Shown in pieces: positions 25,045 through 34,651 of a DNA stretch of 64,000 nucleotides. Source of the DNA: Brevundimonas pondensis (GTDB taxonomy: Bacteria > Pseudomonadota > Alphaproteobacteria > Caulobacterales > Caulobacteraceae); the NCBI RefSeq assembly GCF_017487345.1, contig NZ_CP062006.1:372001-436000 (forward strand), given 5' to 3'. Numbering within the stretch: position 1 is the stretch's first letter; the number at the start of each line of letters is the position of its first letter. Both the position numbers and the translations under genes were made by a program. The notes beneath the pieces are model-generated. The model was not told where the DNA came from. It searched no databases and saw only the letters and a list, made by a program, of their open reading frames with translations.

Positions 25045-27138
25045 ATGTCGCTTCGTCGCACCTTTTCCTTCACCGCCTCGCTGGCGGCCCTGGGCCTAGC
25101 CGCCGCCGTCACCGGCGCGACCGCCACCCCGGCCCGCGCCGACGAGGGCATGTGGACCTTCGACAACTTCCCGATCCAGACGGTGAACGACAAGTACGGC
25201 ACGCGCATCGACCAGTCGTGGCTGGACCGCGTGCGCAACGCCGCCGTCCGCCTGCAGGGCTGCTCGGCCTCGTTCGTCTCGGGCGAAGGTCTGATCCTGA
25301 CCAACCACCACTGCGTCATCTCCTGCGTCCAGGATCTGTCCACGGCCCAGAACGACTACGTCAAGAACGGCTGGATGCCGGCCACGCGTGAGGAAGAGAA
25401 GACTTGCCCCGGCCAGACAGCCGAGGTCCTGACCGACATCACCGACGTGACCGAGCGCGTCCTCGGCGCCGGCGCCGGTCTGGAAGGCGCGGCCTTCGTC
25501 GCCGCCCGCTCGGCCGAGATCGACAAGATCCAGAAGGAAGCCTGTGGCGATGATCGCAAGCTGACCTGCCAGGTCATCAGCTTCTATCGCGGCGGCAAGT
25601 ACGCCCTCTACAAGTTCCGCAAGTACGAGGACGTGCGTCTGGCCTTCGCGCCGGAGTTCCAGGCGGCCTTCTTCGGCGGCGACCCGGACAACTTCAACTT
25701 CCCGCGCTACGCCCTCGATGCCGCCTTCCTGCGCGCCTACGAGGACGGCAAGCCGGTCTCGAGCCCCAACCACCTGAAGTGGAACCCCGAGGCTCCGGCC
25801 GAGGGCGACGTCACCTTCGTCGCCGGCAACCCCGGCACCACCCAGCGCCTGCTGACCATGAGCCAGCTGGAGCGCCTGCGTGACCAGCAGATCCCGGTCA
25901 CCCTGATCCAGGGTTCGGAACTGCGCGGCCGTCTGGTCGAGTACTCGACCCAGGGCGACGAAGAAAAGCGCGTCGCGCTGGACCCCATCTTCGGCCTCGA
26001 GAACAGCTTCAAGGTCTATTACGGCCAGCAGGGCGCCCTGACCGACCCGGCCTTCATGGGCAAGAAACGCGAGGAAGAAGCCGAGCTGCGTCAGCGCGTC
26101 GCCGCCGACCCGGTCCTGGCCCAGCGCATCGGCGACCCGTGGGCGGATCTGGAGAAGGTCCAGTCGACGGCCCGCGACCTCTACCTGCCCTACCGCCAGC
26201 TGGAAGGGAACGCCGGCGGCGGTTCGACCCTCTACTCCTACGCCCGCGCCATCGTCCGCGCCTCCAAGGAACGCGCCAAGCCGGTCGCTGAACGTCGCGC
26301 CGGCTACGCCGACAGCGACATCGCCGCCCTCGGCCGTCGCCTGGCCTCGGAAGCCCCGATCGCCAAGGGCGTCGAGGAAATCCAGCTGTCCTTCTGGCTG
26401 TCCAAGACCCGCGAATACCTGACCGTGGACAACGCCAATGTGAAGTCGATGCTGGGCCGCGAAAATCCCGAGAGCATCGCCGCCGCTCTGGTCGAGACCA
26501 AGCTGATCGACCCGGCCTTCCGCGCTCAGGCGCTTGCGATGACGCCGGAACAGCTGGCCGCCTCGGGCGACCCGATGATCGCCTTCGTCCTGGCCAATGA
26601 CGACGCCGCCCAGGCGGTCCGCACCCAGTGGGACGCCGGCGTCAACGGCCCGACCGCCCGCGCCGCCGAAAAGGTCGCCCAGGCCCGCTTCGCCGTCTAT
26701 GGCGACAACCTCTATCCCGACGCGACCTTCTCGCTGCGTCTGTCCTATGGTCAGGTGAAGGGCTGGACCTATCGCGGCGTGACCGTGCCGTCCTTCACCT
26801 ACATGGGTGGCCTGTACGAGCGCGCCACCGGCGCCGAGCCGTTCAACGCGGCCGCCCGCTTCGTCGACGCCGAGAGCCGCATCAACAAGAACGTCGTCTA
26901 TGACTTCGTCTCGACCAACGACATCATCGGCGGCAACTCCGGCTCGCCGGTGATCAACGCCAAGGGTGAAGTGATCGGCGCCGCCTTCGACGGCAACATC
27001 CACTCGCTGGGTGGCTCGTTCGGCTACGACGGCGAACTGAACCGCACGGTGACGGTCTCGACCGCCGCCGTCACCGAGGCCCTGCGCACCGTCTACAACC
27101 AGCCGCGCCTGCTGCGCGAACTGGGCGTGCGCCGCTAA
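25045..27138 (+). CDS. S46 family dipeptidyl-peptidase (DPP7-like)
   Basis: Exported serine exopeptidase of 697 residues that removes dipeptides from oligopeptide N-termini. It has a signal peptide to about residue 32 (ARADEG). The catalytic histidine H89 is in LTNHHC, the aspartate lies in GGDPDNF (about 211-217), and the serine S632 is in GGNSGSP. Eighteen residues after the serine is glycine (G650, FDGN), the state found in DPP7 rather than the arginine of acid-specific DPP11; this suggests preference for hydrophobic P1 residues. GGAGAG lies upstream of ATG 25045. It is the first of two tandem S46 genes. Confidence 0.92.
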   Translation: MSLRRTFSFTASLAALGLAAAVTGATATPARADEGMWTFDNFPIQTVNDKYGTRIDQSWLDRVRNAAVRLQGCSASFVSGEGLILTNHHCVISCVQDLSTAQNDYVKNGWMPATREEEKTCPGQTAEVLTDITDVTERVLGAGAGLEGAAFVAARSAEIDKIQKEACGDDRKLTCQVISFYRGGKYALYKFRKYEDVRLAFAPEFQAAFFGGDPDNFNFPRYALDAAFLRAYEDGKPVSSPNHLKWNPEAPAEGDVTFVAGNPGTTQRLLTMSQLERLRDQQIPVTLIQGSELRGRLVEYSTQGDEEKRVALDPIFGLENSFKVYYGQQGALTDPAFMGKKREEEAELRQRVAADPVLAQRIGDPWADLEKVQSTARDLYLPYRQLEGNAGGGSTLYSYARAIVRASKERAKPVAERRAGYADSDIAALGRRLASEAPIAKGVEEIQLSFWLSKTREYLTVDNANVKSMLGRENPESIAAALVETKLIDPAFRAQALAMTPEQLAASGDPMIAFVLANDDAAQAVRTQWDAGVNGPTARAAEKVAQARFAVYGDNLYPDATFSLRLSYGQVKGWTYRGVTVPSFTYMGGLYERATGAEPFNAAARFVDAESRINKNVVYDFVSTNDIIGGNSGSPVINAKGEVIGAAFDGNIHSLGGSFGYDGELNRTVTVSTAAVTEALRTVYNQPRLLRELGVRR

Positions 27139-27152
27139 GGACGCTACCGCGA

Positions 27153-27321
27153 CCCTTCTCCCCTTGAGGGAGAAGGTGTCATGCGCAGCATGACGGATGA
27201 GGGGTGTCGGCGGCGCGGTCTGAGTTTCAGGCTCGCTGTCGGCCCCCTTTTTTGTAACATCGCGCTGACACCCCTCATCCGAGCGCCTCCGGCGCCCACC
27301 TTCTCCCTCAAGGGGAGAAGG
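27153..27321. repeat. Composite palindromic repeat, family 2, copy C
   Basis: About 169 bp filling most of the 306-bp gap between the S46 genes. The 23-bp ends are an inverted repeat beginning CCTTCTCCCC-TTGAGGG. Inside lie GGATGAGGGGTGTCGGCGGC and GCTGACACCCCTCATCCGAG, themselves inverted. The reverse complement of 30083-30253 has the same order of blocks. No ORF or T-tract terminator is evident, but the long hairpins could limit read-through or protect the upstream mRNA end. Confidence 0.8.
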
Positions 27322-27444
27322 AATTACGCCCCCGTCTGACGCACCGGCCTGCTAAGACCCTCTCGTCCTTCCGGCCGATTTCAGACTATTCAGACGAATT
27401 GGACTCTGTTTTTTCCTCGCCAGAGTCTGAACCAGGAGTTCTCC

Positions 27445-29559
27445 ATGCGTCACATGTTCTTCGCCTCGGCCGCCGTCCTGGCCTTCGCCGCCGCCTCTTC
27501 CGCAAAGGCCGAAGAGGGCATGTGGACCTACGACAACTTCCCCATCGTCCGCGCCAACCAGACGCTGGGGACCTCGATCGATCAGAGCTGGCTGGACCGC
27601 GTCCGCCTGTCGTCGGTCAAGTTCGGCGGCTGCTCGGCGGGCGTCATCTCCGGCGAGGGCCTGGTGATGACCAACAATCACTGCGTCGCCACCTGCGTCG
27701 CCAACCTGTCCACGCCGCAGCTGCAATACGCCGAGACCGGCTTCACGCCGAAGAGCCGTGAGGAGGAGCTGAAATGCCCCGGCGGTTCGGCTGAAATCCT
27801 GACCGACATCACCGACGTGACCGCGCGCGTGCAGAAGGCGGGCGAGGGTCTGGACGGTCAGGCCTTCACCCAGGCGCGCGAGGCCGAGGCCGGCCGCATC
27901 GAGACCGAGGCCTGCGGTTCCGATCCCAAGATCCGCTGCCAGGTCGTCAGCCTGTATCGCGGCGGTCAGTTCAAGCTCTACAAGTTCCGCAAATACTCCG
28001 ACGTGCGTCTGGCCTGGGCGCCGGAAGACCGCGCCGCGACGTTCGGCGGCGATCTGGACAACTTCTCCTTCCCGCGCTTCGCCATCGATGCCGCCTTCAT
28101 CCGCCTCTATGAGGACGGCAAGCCCGCCCTGACCCCGACCCACTTCACCTGGAACCCGGACAAGCTGACCGAGGGCGAGCCCGTCTTCATCACCGGCAAC
28201 CCCGGCTCGACCCAGCGCCTGCTGACGCAAGCGCAGCTGATGACCATCCGCGACGTGGTCCTGCCGATGGATCAGCTGATCGCCTCCGAACTGCGGGGCC
28301 GCCTGATCCGCTATTCCGAGGAAGGCGACGAGCAGGCCTTCATCGCCATGGACCCCATCGTCGGCGTCGAAAACACCTACAAGCGCGGTCGCGGTCGCAT
28401 GGCCGCCCTGATCGACCCGGCCTTCATGGACCAGCTGGCCGGTCAGGAGACCGTCTTCCGCCGCCGCGTGGCCGAGAACGAGGCCCTGTCGGGTCAGGTT
28501 GGCGATCCCTGGGCCGCCCTTGCCGAGGTGCAACCGATCGCGCGCGAACTCTACGCCCCGATGGCCCTGCTGGAAGGCGGCACCGGCATGGGCACGACCT
28601 CGGTGGCGGGCGGTTCGTCCCTGTTCCAGTGGGCGCGAGCCATCGTGCGCGGCGCCCAGGAACGCGCCAAGCCGTCGGACCAGCGTCTGGGCGAGTTCGC
28701 CGACAGCCGTCTGCCGGGCGTCCAGTCCGGCCTCTTCGCCGAGCGTCCGACCTATGCGGCGCTGGAGCAGATCCGTCTGGAATGGTGGCTGTCCAAGACC
28801 CGCGAATGGCTGACCGTCGATAGCCCCTATGTCCGCACCCTGCTGGGCAAGGAAAGCCCCGAGGACCTGTCGGCCCGCCTGATCACCGGCACCAAACTGG
28901 CTGATCCGGCCGTGCGCCGCGCCCTGTGGGAAGGCGGCCTGCCCGCCGTTCAGGCCTCGACCGATCCGCTGATCCAGTACGTCCTGGCCATCGACGCCGA
29001 CGCCCGCGCCGTGCGCGCCGACTGGGACAACAAGGTCAAGGCGCCGACCGATCGCGCCTCTGAACAACTGGCCGCCGCCCGCTTCGCCGCCTTCGGCGAC
29101 GCCGTCTATCCCGACGCCACCGGGACACTCCGCCTGACCTATGGCCGGGTCGAGGGCACGGACGTTCCGGGACAGCGCATCGGCGCCTTCACCACCTTCG
29201 CCGGCCTGTGGGACCGTGCGACGGGGGCCGAGCCCTTCAACGTCGCGCCGAAATTGCTGGCCGCCAAGGACCGCATCGACCCGAACGCGGTGATGAACAT
29301 GGCCGTGTCGTCGGACACCATCGGCGGCTCGTCCGGCTCGCCCGCGGTGAACGCCAAGGGCGAGATCATCGGCGCCAACTTCGACTCCACCGTCCTGACC
29401 CAGCGCAACGCCTACGGCTATGACCGCAACGTCAACCGCAGCGTCATCGTCACCACCCAGGCCGTGACCACGGCCCTGCGCGACGTCTACGGCATGGATC
29501 ACCTGATCCAGGAACTGGGCGTGGCTCCCAAGGTCGCGCCGCGCCGGGCCCGTCGTTGA
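27445..29559 (+). CDS. S46 family dipeptidyl-peptidase, second paralogue
   Basis: Paralogue of the preceding gene, 704 residues, with signal peptide to about residue 22 (AKAEEG). The catalytic histidine is H79 in MTNNHC (the first histidine of the usual NHHC is asparagine), the aspartate is in GGDLDNFSFPRF, and the serine is S630 in GGSSGSP. The residue that sets P1 specificity (serine + 18) is S648 in FDST, unlike glycine in the first copy. So the two enzymes probably differ in substrate range. AGGAG precedes ATG. The stop overlaps the TTG start of the next gene. Confidence 0.9.
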   Translation: MRHMFFASAAVLAFAAASSAKAEEGMWTYDNFPIVRANQTLGTSIDQSWLDRVRLSSVKFGGCSAGVISGEGLVMTNNHCVATCVANLSTPQLQYAETGFTPKSREEELKCPGGSAEILTDITDVTARVQKAGEGLDGQAFTQAREAEAGRIETEACGSDPKIRCQVVSLYRGGQFKLYKFRKYSDVRLAWAPEDRAATFGGDLDNFSFPRFAIDAAFIRLYEDGKPALTPTHFTWNPDKLTEGEPVFITGNPGSTQRLLTQAQLMTIRDVVLPMDQLIASELRGRLIRYSEEGDEQAFIAMDPIVGVENTYKRGRGRMAALIDPAFMDQLAGQETVFRRRVAENEALSGQVGDPWAALAEVQPIARELYAPMALLEGGTGMGTTSVAGGSSLFQWARAIVRGAQERAKPSDQRLGEFADSRLPGVQSGLFAERPTYAALEQIRLEWWLSKTREWLTVDSPYVRTLLGKESPEDLSARLITGTKLADPAVRRALWEGGLPAVQASTDPLIQYVLAIDADARAVRADWDNKVKAPTDRASEQLAAARFAAFGDAVYPDATGTLRLTYGRVEGTDVPGQRIGAFTTFAGLWDRATGAEPFNVAPKLLAAKDRIDPNAVMNMAVSSDTIGGSSGSPAVNAKGEIIGANFDSTVLTQRNAYGYDRNVNRSVIVTTQAVTTALRDVYGMDHLIQELGVAPKVAPRRARR

Positions 29560-30080
29560 TCGCCCCGACCTTTCGGCCCGCCACGTCTTCGGATGTGGCG
29601 GCGCTGCACCGCCTGATCGAAAGCGCCTATCGCGGCGACAGCGCCAAGGCCGGCTGGACCCACGAAGCCGACCTGCTGGGCGGCCAGCGCACCGACGAGG
29701 CTGAACTGCTCGACATCCTCGCCGACGCCAGCCGGGTCATCCTGCTGGCCGAGGTCGAGGGCGTTCTGATCGGCTGCGTTCAGGTGGCGGATCAGGGCGA
29801 CGGCCTGGCCTATCTCGGCCTGCTGACCGTCGATCCGACCCGTCAGGCGGGCGGCCTGGGCCGCCTGCTGATCGAGGCCGCCGAGGCCGAGGCCCGCAGC
29901 CGCTTCGCTGCGACTCGTATGGAGATGACGGTCATTCGCCAGCGGTCTGAACTGATCGCCTGGTATGAACGCCGCGGCTACGCCCTGACCGGCGAAACCC
30001 GCCCCTTCCCGTTGGACGAGACCACCTTTGGTCTGTCCGACCGAGACCTGACCTTCGTGGTCATGGAAAAGGCGCTCTGA
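29556..30080 (+). CDS. GNAT-family N-acetyltransferase
   Basis: Acetyl-CoA-dependent acyltransferase of 174 residues. The GNAT core is visible: an N-terminal strand-helix FRPATSSDVAALHRLIESAY, the acetyl-CoA loop region VDPTRQAGGLGRLLIEAAE (a Q/RxxGxG/A-like turn), and the late YERRGYALTGET segment. Start is TTG 29556, overlapping the S46 stop as TTGA, so it is probably co-translated with the peptidase. Substrate unknown; the link with peptidases may suggest amino-acid or peptide acetylation, but that is only positional. Confidence 0.85.
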   Translation: MIAPTFRPATSSDVAALHRLIESAYRGDSAKAGWTHEADLLGGQRTDEAELLDILADASRVILLAEVEGVLIGCVQVADQGDGLAYLGLLTVDPTRQAGGLGRLLIEAAEAEARSRFAATRMEMTVIRQRSELIAWYERRGYALTGETRPFPLDETTFGLSDRDLTFVVMEKAL

Positions 30081-30082
30081 CA

Positions 30083-30253
30083 CCCTTCTCCCCTTGAGGG
30101 AGAAGGTGGGCGCCGCAGGCGCTCGGATGAGGGGTGTCAGCGCGACCTCATGAAAAAGGGGTGACGGCGGCCAGCCTGACATCTCAGACCGCGCCGCCGA
30201 CACCCCTCATCCGTCATGCTTCGCACGACACCTTCTCCCTCAAGGGGAGAAGG
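30083..30253. repeat. Composite palindromic repeat, family 2, copy D
   Basis: Inverted copy of 27153-27321, about 171 bp, with ends CCTTCTCCCC-TTGAGGG and CTCAAGGGGAGAAGG and an internal GGATGAGGGGTGTCAGCGCG arm. It fills the gap between the convergent acetyltransferase and pgsA. Compared with copy C the central 40-50 bp differ most, while the arms are conserved, as expected if folding is what matters. Confidence 0.8.
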
Positions 30254-30260
30254 AAGGTTT

Positions 30261-30905
30261 TCAGAGATCCCGCATCTGCTTCTGGGCGGCGCTGAAATAC
30301 TGCCAGCCGGTCCACAGGGTGACGATGGCGGCCAGCCAGATCAGGGCGTCCGAGAACAGTTGGAAGTGGGGCAGGTAGTCGAAGGGCAGGCCCCAGCCGT
30401 CCCAGTTGCGGGCGAACAGCTGGCAGCCCAGGGCCACCATCTGCAGCGTCGTCTTCCACTTGGCGGCCAGGGTGACGGGCAGGTTGATGCGTCCGGCCAT
30501 GGTCTCGCGCAGGGCCGAGACGGCGAACTCGCGGAACAGGATCAGGCCGCAGGGGATGATGATCTGCTGCACCGAGCCCGAGGTCAGCACGCCCAGGATG
30601 GCGCCCGTGACCAGGATCTTGTCGGCGATCGGGTCCAGGATGGCCCCCCAGCGCGTCTCGGCGTGCCAGCGACGGGCCAGATAGCCGTCGACCCAGTCGG
30701 TCGAGGCGGCGATGACGAAGATCCAGAAGCCCGTCCGGTACAGGGCGAACTGGTCGTCCGGGCTCAGCATGGCCGAGAAGAAGGGGACCCCGCTGGTCGC
30801 GCCCGCCAGCAGCAGGAACATGACCACCCCGGCCGCCAGACGGATGCTGGTCAGGATGTTCGGGATCGGATTGGCTTTGTGGGCAGAGGTCATCATCACG
30901 TCCAT
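30261..30905 (-). CDS. pgsA: CDP-diacylglycerol-glycerol-3-phosphate 3-phosphatidyltransferase
   Basis: Inner-membrane enzyme making phosphatidylglycerol phosphate. The full CDP-alcohol phosphotransferase motif D-x2-D-G-x2-A-R-x8-G-x3-D-x3-D is present (from STDWVDGYLAR to LDPIADK), within about six hydrophobic helices over 214 residues. MDV at 30905 or the nearby internal methionines are possible starts. It lies downstream of uvrC with a carbonic anhydrase between; uvrC-pgsA linkage is common in alphaproteobacteria. Confidence 0.92.
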   Translation of the reverse strand: MDVMMTSAHKANPIPNILTSIRLAAGVVMFLLLAGATSGVPFFSAMLSPDDQFALYRTGFWIFVIAASTDWVDGYLARRWHAETRWGAILDPIADKILVTGAILGVLTSGSVQQIIIPCGLILFREFAVSALRETMAGRINLPVTLAAKWKTTLQMVALGCQLFARNWDGWGLPFDYLPHFQLFSDALIWLAAIVTLWTGWQYFSAAQKQMRDL

Positions 30906-30984
30906 TGCAACGCCTGCGGTGTGGCATGGTTCGCCGCCCGATGCGAGAGCAGGGCGGGGCGACGACCTGCCGCCCTTCTGCGGC

Positions 30985-31599
30985 CTAGTCCAGCCGCTCG
31001 AATCGCTTGGCGCCCGTCAGCTTGGTCAGGAGGCCGGCGGCGATGCCGAAGTGCAGGCCGCTGAGACGCAACTCGCCCGCGGCTTCCTTCTCGGCGATCC
31101 AGGGGAAGGTGCGCAGGTTGTCCAGCGACAGGCGCACCACGGCCTCTTCGGCCACCGTCTCCTGCTCGTCGGCGGCCACGCCCTCTAGGGCGGCGCTGAC
31201 GGCGGGCACGCCCTGGGCGACCCAGGGGGCGACGAAGTCCTGGCAGTTGGACGGGGCGCCGTTGCGCATGGCGTTGACCCCCCCGCACGAGGCGTGGCCC
31301 ATGACCACCACGTGCTGGACCTTCAGCACGTTGACGCCGAACTCCAGCGCCGCCGAGACGCCGTGCAGCTTGCCGTCCGGCTCATAGGGCGGGACCAGGT
31401 TGGCGACGTTGCGCACCACGAACAGTTCGCCCGGCGCGGTGTCGAAGATCAGGGCCGGGTCGGCGCGGCTGTCGGAACAGGCCACGACCAGGGTGTGCGG
31501 CTTCTGGCCGTTCGTGGCCAGGGCCTCGTATTCGGCGCGTTCGGACGGCCACCGGTTCTGGCGGAAGCGGTGATAGCCCTTGATCAGTTCATTGGTCAT
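30985..31599 (-). CDS. Beta-class carbonic anhydrase
   Basis: Zinc enzyme interconverting CO2 and bicarbonate, 204 residues. Zinc ligands are C41 in CSDSRADP and H102/C105 in GHASCGG; the D43-R45 dyad is intact. It is a standard bacterial cytoplasmic beta-CA in length. It lies between uvrC and pgsA in the same direction. Gaps of about 50 and 79 bp mean it may have its own promoter. Confidence 0.93.
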   Translation of the reverse strand: MTNELIKGYHRFRQNRWPSERAEYEALATNGQKPHTLVVACSDSRADPALIFDTAPGELFVVRNVANLVPPYEPDGKLHGVSAALEFGVNVLKVQHVVVMGHASCGGVNAMRNGAPSNCQDFVAPWVAQGVPAVSAALEGVAADEQETVAEEAVVRLSLDNLRTFPWIAEKEAAGELRLSGLHFGIAAGLLTKLTGAKRFERLD

Positions 31600-31653
31600 G
31601 AGCGCCTTCCTAGACCCGCGACCCGTCGCGGCTCAACCGCAAATGCATGTGTT

Positions 31654-33543
31654 TCAGGACTTGTGGAAGAAGCCATGAATGCGCTCGGCCAGCGACTGAT
31701 TGACGCCGGGGACCTTGACCAGGTCGGCCACCGAGGCGCGCGACACCCCCTTGGCCGAGCCGAAGGCGTGCAGCAGGGCCTTCTTGCGGGACGGGCCGAC
31801 GCCCTCGATCTCGTCCAGCGGGTTCTTGCTGATGTCCATCGAACGGCGCTTGGCGTGGGCGCCGTTGGCGAAGCGGTGGGCCTCGTCGCGCAGGCGCTGG
31901 ATGTAATAGAGGGCCGGGCTCTTCATCGGCAGCATGAAGGGCGGCTTGCCGGGCATGAAGAAATGCTCCTTGCCCGCATCCCGGTCCGGCCCCTTGGCCA
32001 CGCCGACGGCGGTGATGTCGTCGACGCCCAGATCGGCCAGCACCGCCAGCACCTCGGCCAGCTGTCCCGCCCCGCCGTCGATCAGCAGCAGGTCAGGCCG
32101 CTCGACGATCTCGCCGGCCTCCTCGTCCTTGATCATCTTGCCGAAACGTCGGCGCATGACCTCACGCATCATGCCGTAGTCGTCGCCGGGGGTCAGGTCG
32201 TCGCCGCGGATGTTGAACTTGCGGTACTGGTTCTTGCGGAAGCCCTCGGGGCCCGCGACGATCATGCCGCCGACCGCGTTGGTCCCCTGGATGTGAGCGT
32301 TGTCATAGACCTCGATCCGCTCGGGCCGCGCCACCAGCTCGAAGACCTCGCAGACCTCGTCCAGGATCTTCGACGTGGCCGAGTTCTCGGCCAGCTTGCG
32401 GCCCAGGGCCTCGCGGGCGTTGGTCAGGGCGTAGTCCACGACGGCCAGCTTCTCGCCGCGCTGGGGGCGGGCGATCTCGACCTTTCGGCCCGACTTCAGG
32501 GTGAAGGCCTCTTGCAGCAGCTCCAGTTCGTGCGGGCGCACGTTGGAAAGGATCTGCCGCGGGATCGGCTTGTCCTCGTAGAACTGCGCCAGGAAGGCGC
32601 CGAGGATTTCGGGATCGGTGTCCGACTTGTCGATGCGCGGGAAATAGGCGCGCCCGCCCCAGTTCTGGCCCGCGCGATAGAAGAAGACCTGGACGCAGGC
32701 CTGACCGCCCTCGGAGTGCAGGGCGAAGACGTCGGCCTCGGCGTCGCCGACGCCCTCGGCGTTGAGGCCCGATTCCATGGCGATGGCCGACAGGGCGCGG
32801 ATGCGGTCGCGCACTCGCGCCGCGTGCTCGAACTCCATCTCGTCCGAGGCCGTCTGCATCTCGGCGGACAGGCGGGCGATGACGGCGCGCGACTTGCCGC
32901 GCAGGAAGGCCTCGGCTTCCTTCACCAGATCGCCGTAGTCCTCCAGCGAAATCAGGCCGGTGCAGGGCGCCGAGCAGCGCTTGATCTGATGCAGCATGCA
33001 GGGCCGGGTGCGCGTCTCGTAGACGCTGTCCGAACAGGTGCGCAGCAGAAAGGCCTTCTGCAGGGTGTTCAGCGTCCGGTTGACCGCCCAGGTCGAGGCG
33101 AAGGGGCCGAAATAGGCGCCCGGCGTGGTGTGGGCGCCGCGATGCTTCCTCACCTGGGGCGCGCGGTGATCGCGCCGGATCATGATCTCGGCGAAGGACT
33201 TGTCGTCCTTCAACAGGACGTTGAAGCGGGGCTTCAGCCGCTTGATGTAGCCGGCCTCGAGGATCAGGGCCTCGGTCTCGGTGGTGGTGACCACCAACTC
33301 CATCGACCGGGTCAGCGACACCATCAGGCCGATGCGCTGGGTGTGGAAGCGGCCCTGCGCATACTGGACGATGCGCTTCTTCAGCGACTTGGCCTTGCCG
33401 ACATAGAGGCAGTCGCCGTCCTCGCCGTACATGCGATAGACGCCGGGCTTGTCGGGGGCGCGGCGCGCCTCGTCGGCGATCAGGGCGGTCGCCTGAAGCG
33501 GCAGGTCCTCGGTCGCGGCGGTGTCTATCGTCTCGTCGGTCAT
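31654..33543 (-). CDS. uvrC: Excinuclease ABC subunit C
   Basis: Dual-incision nuclease of nucleotide excision repair, 629 residues. The GIY-YIG domain is at the N-terminus ([22 protein letters not shown]), a cysteine region with [13 protein letters not shown] follows, the UVR motif is in [20 protein letters not shown], and the RNase H-like nuclease region contains [14 protein letters not shown] and [12 protein letters not shown]-terminal helix-hairpin-helix pair ([14 protein letters not shown]) ends the protein. uvrB lies 5 kb away in the same direction. Confidence 0.95.
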   Translation of the reverse strand: MTDETIDTAATEDLPLQATALIADEARRAPDKPGVYRMYGEDGDCLYVGKAKSLKKRIVQYAQGRFHTQRIGLMVSLTRSMELVVTTTETEALILEAGYIKRLKPRFNVLLKDDKSFAEIMIRRDHRAPQVRKHRGAHTTPGAYFGPFASTWAVNRTLNTLQKAFLLRTCSDSVYETRTRPCMLHQIKRCSAPCTGLISLEDYGDLVKEAEAFLRGKSRAVIARLSAEMQTASDEMEFEHAARVRDRIRALSAIAMESGLNAEGVGDAEADVFALHSEGGQACVQVFFYRAGQNWGGRAYFPRIDKSDTDPEILGAFLAQFYEDKPIPRQILSNVRPHELELLQEAFTLKSGRKVEIARPQRGEKLAVVDYALTNAREALGRKLAENSATSKILDEVCEVFELVARPERIEVYDNAHIQGTNAVGGMIVAGPEGFRKNQYRKFNIRGDDLTPGDDYGMMREVMRRRFGKMIKDEEAGEIVERPDLLLIDGGAGQLAEVLAVLADLGVDDITAVGVAKGPDRDAGKEHFFMPGKPPFMLPMKSPALYYIQRLRDEAHRFANGAHAKRRSMDISKNPLDEIEGVGPSRKKALLHAFGSAKGVSRASVADLVKVPGVNQSLAERIHGFFHKS

Positions 33544-33559
33544 CGGGGCGGATATAGGC

Positions 33560-34006
33560 TCAGGACCGGCGAACCAGAACCACGCCGCCGATCACCAGGG
33601 CGACCCCCGCGATCCGACCCAGGCTCAAGGGCTGTTTCTCGACGCCGAGAGCGCCGAAGTGGTCGAGGGCAAGGCTGAGCAATAGCTGGCCCGCGATCAT
33701 GACAGTGATGGTGGTCGCCACGCCAAGGCGAGGCACGCCCCAGGCGGCGGAGACCACAAAGGCGCAGCCATAGAGCCCGCCCATCCACGCCCACCAGGGC
33801 AGAGCCTTCATCGCCCCGACGTCCGGGCGCGCCTGCAGGATCATGGCCAGCAGGCCCAGGGCCACCGTGCCGACGGCGAAGGAGACGAAGGCGGCGTTCA
33901 GCGGCGAGCCGACCGCCGTGACCAGCCGGGCGTTGGTCGGCCCCTGCAAGGCCGTGGCGGCGCCCGCCAGCAGCAAGGTCAGAAAGACGAGGATCGGAGC
34001 CTGCAT
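33560..34006 (-). CDS. DMT-superfamily membrane protein, YdcZ (DUF606) type
   Basis: Inner-membrane protein of 148 residues with four to five hydrophobic helices, beginning [20 protein letters not shown] and containing the QGPTNARL segment characteristic of YdcZ-like transporters. Half-size members of this group may pair to form a transporter. Substrate unknown. It starts 9 bp after the NUDIX stop and ends 16 bp before the uvrC start, so the three genes may be one transcript. Confidence 0.8.
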   Translation of the reverse strand: MQAPILVFLTLLLAGAATALQGPTNARLVTAVGSPLNAAFVSFAVGTVALGLLAMILQARPDVGAMKALPWWAWMGGLYGCAFVVSAAWGVPRLGVATTITVMIAGQLLLSLALDHFGALGVEKQPLSLGRIAGVALVIGGVVLVRRS

Positions 34007-34015
34007 GGGCGGACC

Positions 34016-34489
34016 CTACCAGTTCGGATCGGCGGGCGCGCCGCCGAAGATCTCGGCCAGGCGGTCGCGGGTGGCGCGGGTCGTATCCTCGGGCAGGGCG
34101 TCGGGGGCGAACCAGCCGATCTCGGCGATCTCGCCGTGGCTGGTGCGCTCGGTCATGTCGAAGGCGTCGATGGCGAAGACCAGGACGTGATCGCCGGGAA
34201 AGAAGCGCTCGTTGGAATGGACCGAGATCAGACGCGGCTCGCTTCTGGCGATCAGCCCGGCTTCCTCGCGCAGTTCGCGGACCACGGCGGCGTGAGTGGT
34301 CTCGCCCCGGTCAACCCCGCCGCCCGGCAGCCACCAGCCGTGCAGATAGGTATGCTTGACCAGCAGCACTCGACCTTCGCCATCCGTCGCCACGCCGCGC
34401 ACGCCCAGCGTCATGCCCCGCTGCATCCGCGAGACGGCGAAGAAGAGCGGCCGGGTGAAGGGCTCGATTCGGGTGCGCCAGGTGGTCAT
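34016..34489 (-). CDS. NUDIX hydrolase
   Basis: Hydrolase of a nucleoside-diphosphate-linked compound, 157 residues. The NUDIX box is complete (G-x5-E-x7-R-E-x2-E-E-x-G), reading from GGVDRGET to RELREEAGL. A variable N-terminal strand region and a C-terminal helix surround it. The substrate cannot be told from the box. Co-directional with the YdcZ-like gene and uvrC. Confidence 0.88.
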   Translation of the reverse strand: MTTWRTRIEPFTRPLFFAVSRMQRGMTLGVRGVATDGEGRVLLVKHTYLHGWWLPGGGVDRGETTHAAVVRELREEAGLIARSEPRLISVHSNERFFPGDHVLVFAIDAFDMTERTSHGEIAEIGWFAPDALPEDTTRATRDRLAEIFGGAPADPNW

Positions 34490-34570
34490 GGCGAGACGAT
34501 AGGCTTTGGCGGGGCGGCTTGAACAGTCGCGCCTCTGCCTCTATGCGAAGCTTTGAACAGGAGCCTTCCC

Positions 34571-34651
34571 ATGCTGGCCATCGGCATCATCTTCACCTTC
34601 ATCGCCGTCATCGCCGCCGTGAACTTCTACGAGTTCGGCCGGGTTGACTGA
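34571..34651 (+). CDS. 26-residue single-helix membrane microprotein
   Basis: Very short ORF beginning MLAIGIIFTFIAVIAAVNFY and ending EFGRVD. A perfect AGGAG (34559-34563) lies seven bases before ATG. The peptide is one transmembrane helix with an acidic/basic tail. Its last codons overlap the TTG start of folB (34644), so translation of the two should be coupled. Function unknown. The strong ribosome site and the coherent membrane-type sequence argue that it is real, but it could also serve mainly as a leader for folB. Confidence 0.55.
   Translation: MLAIGIIFTFIAVIAAVNFYEFGRVD

Noticed and set aside
27352..29502. Long minus-strand frame opposite the second S46 gene (and similar ones opposite 25045-27138 and 41313-44333)
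   Set aside because: They mirror strong plus-strand genes and contain no recognisable motif.
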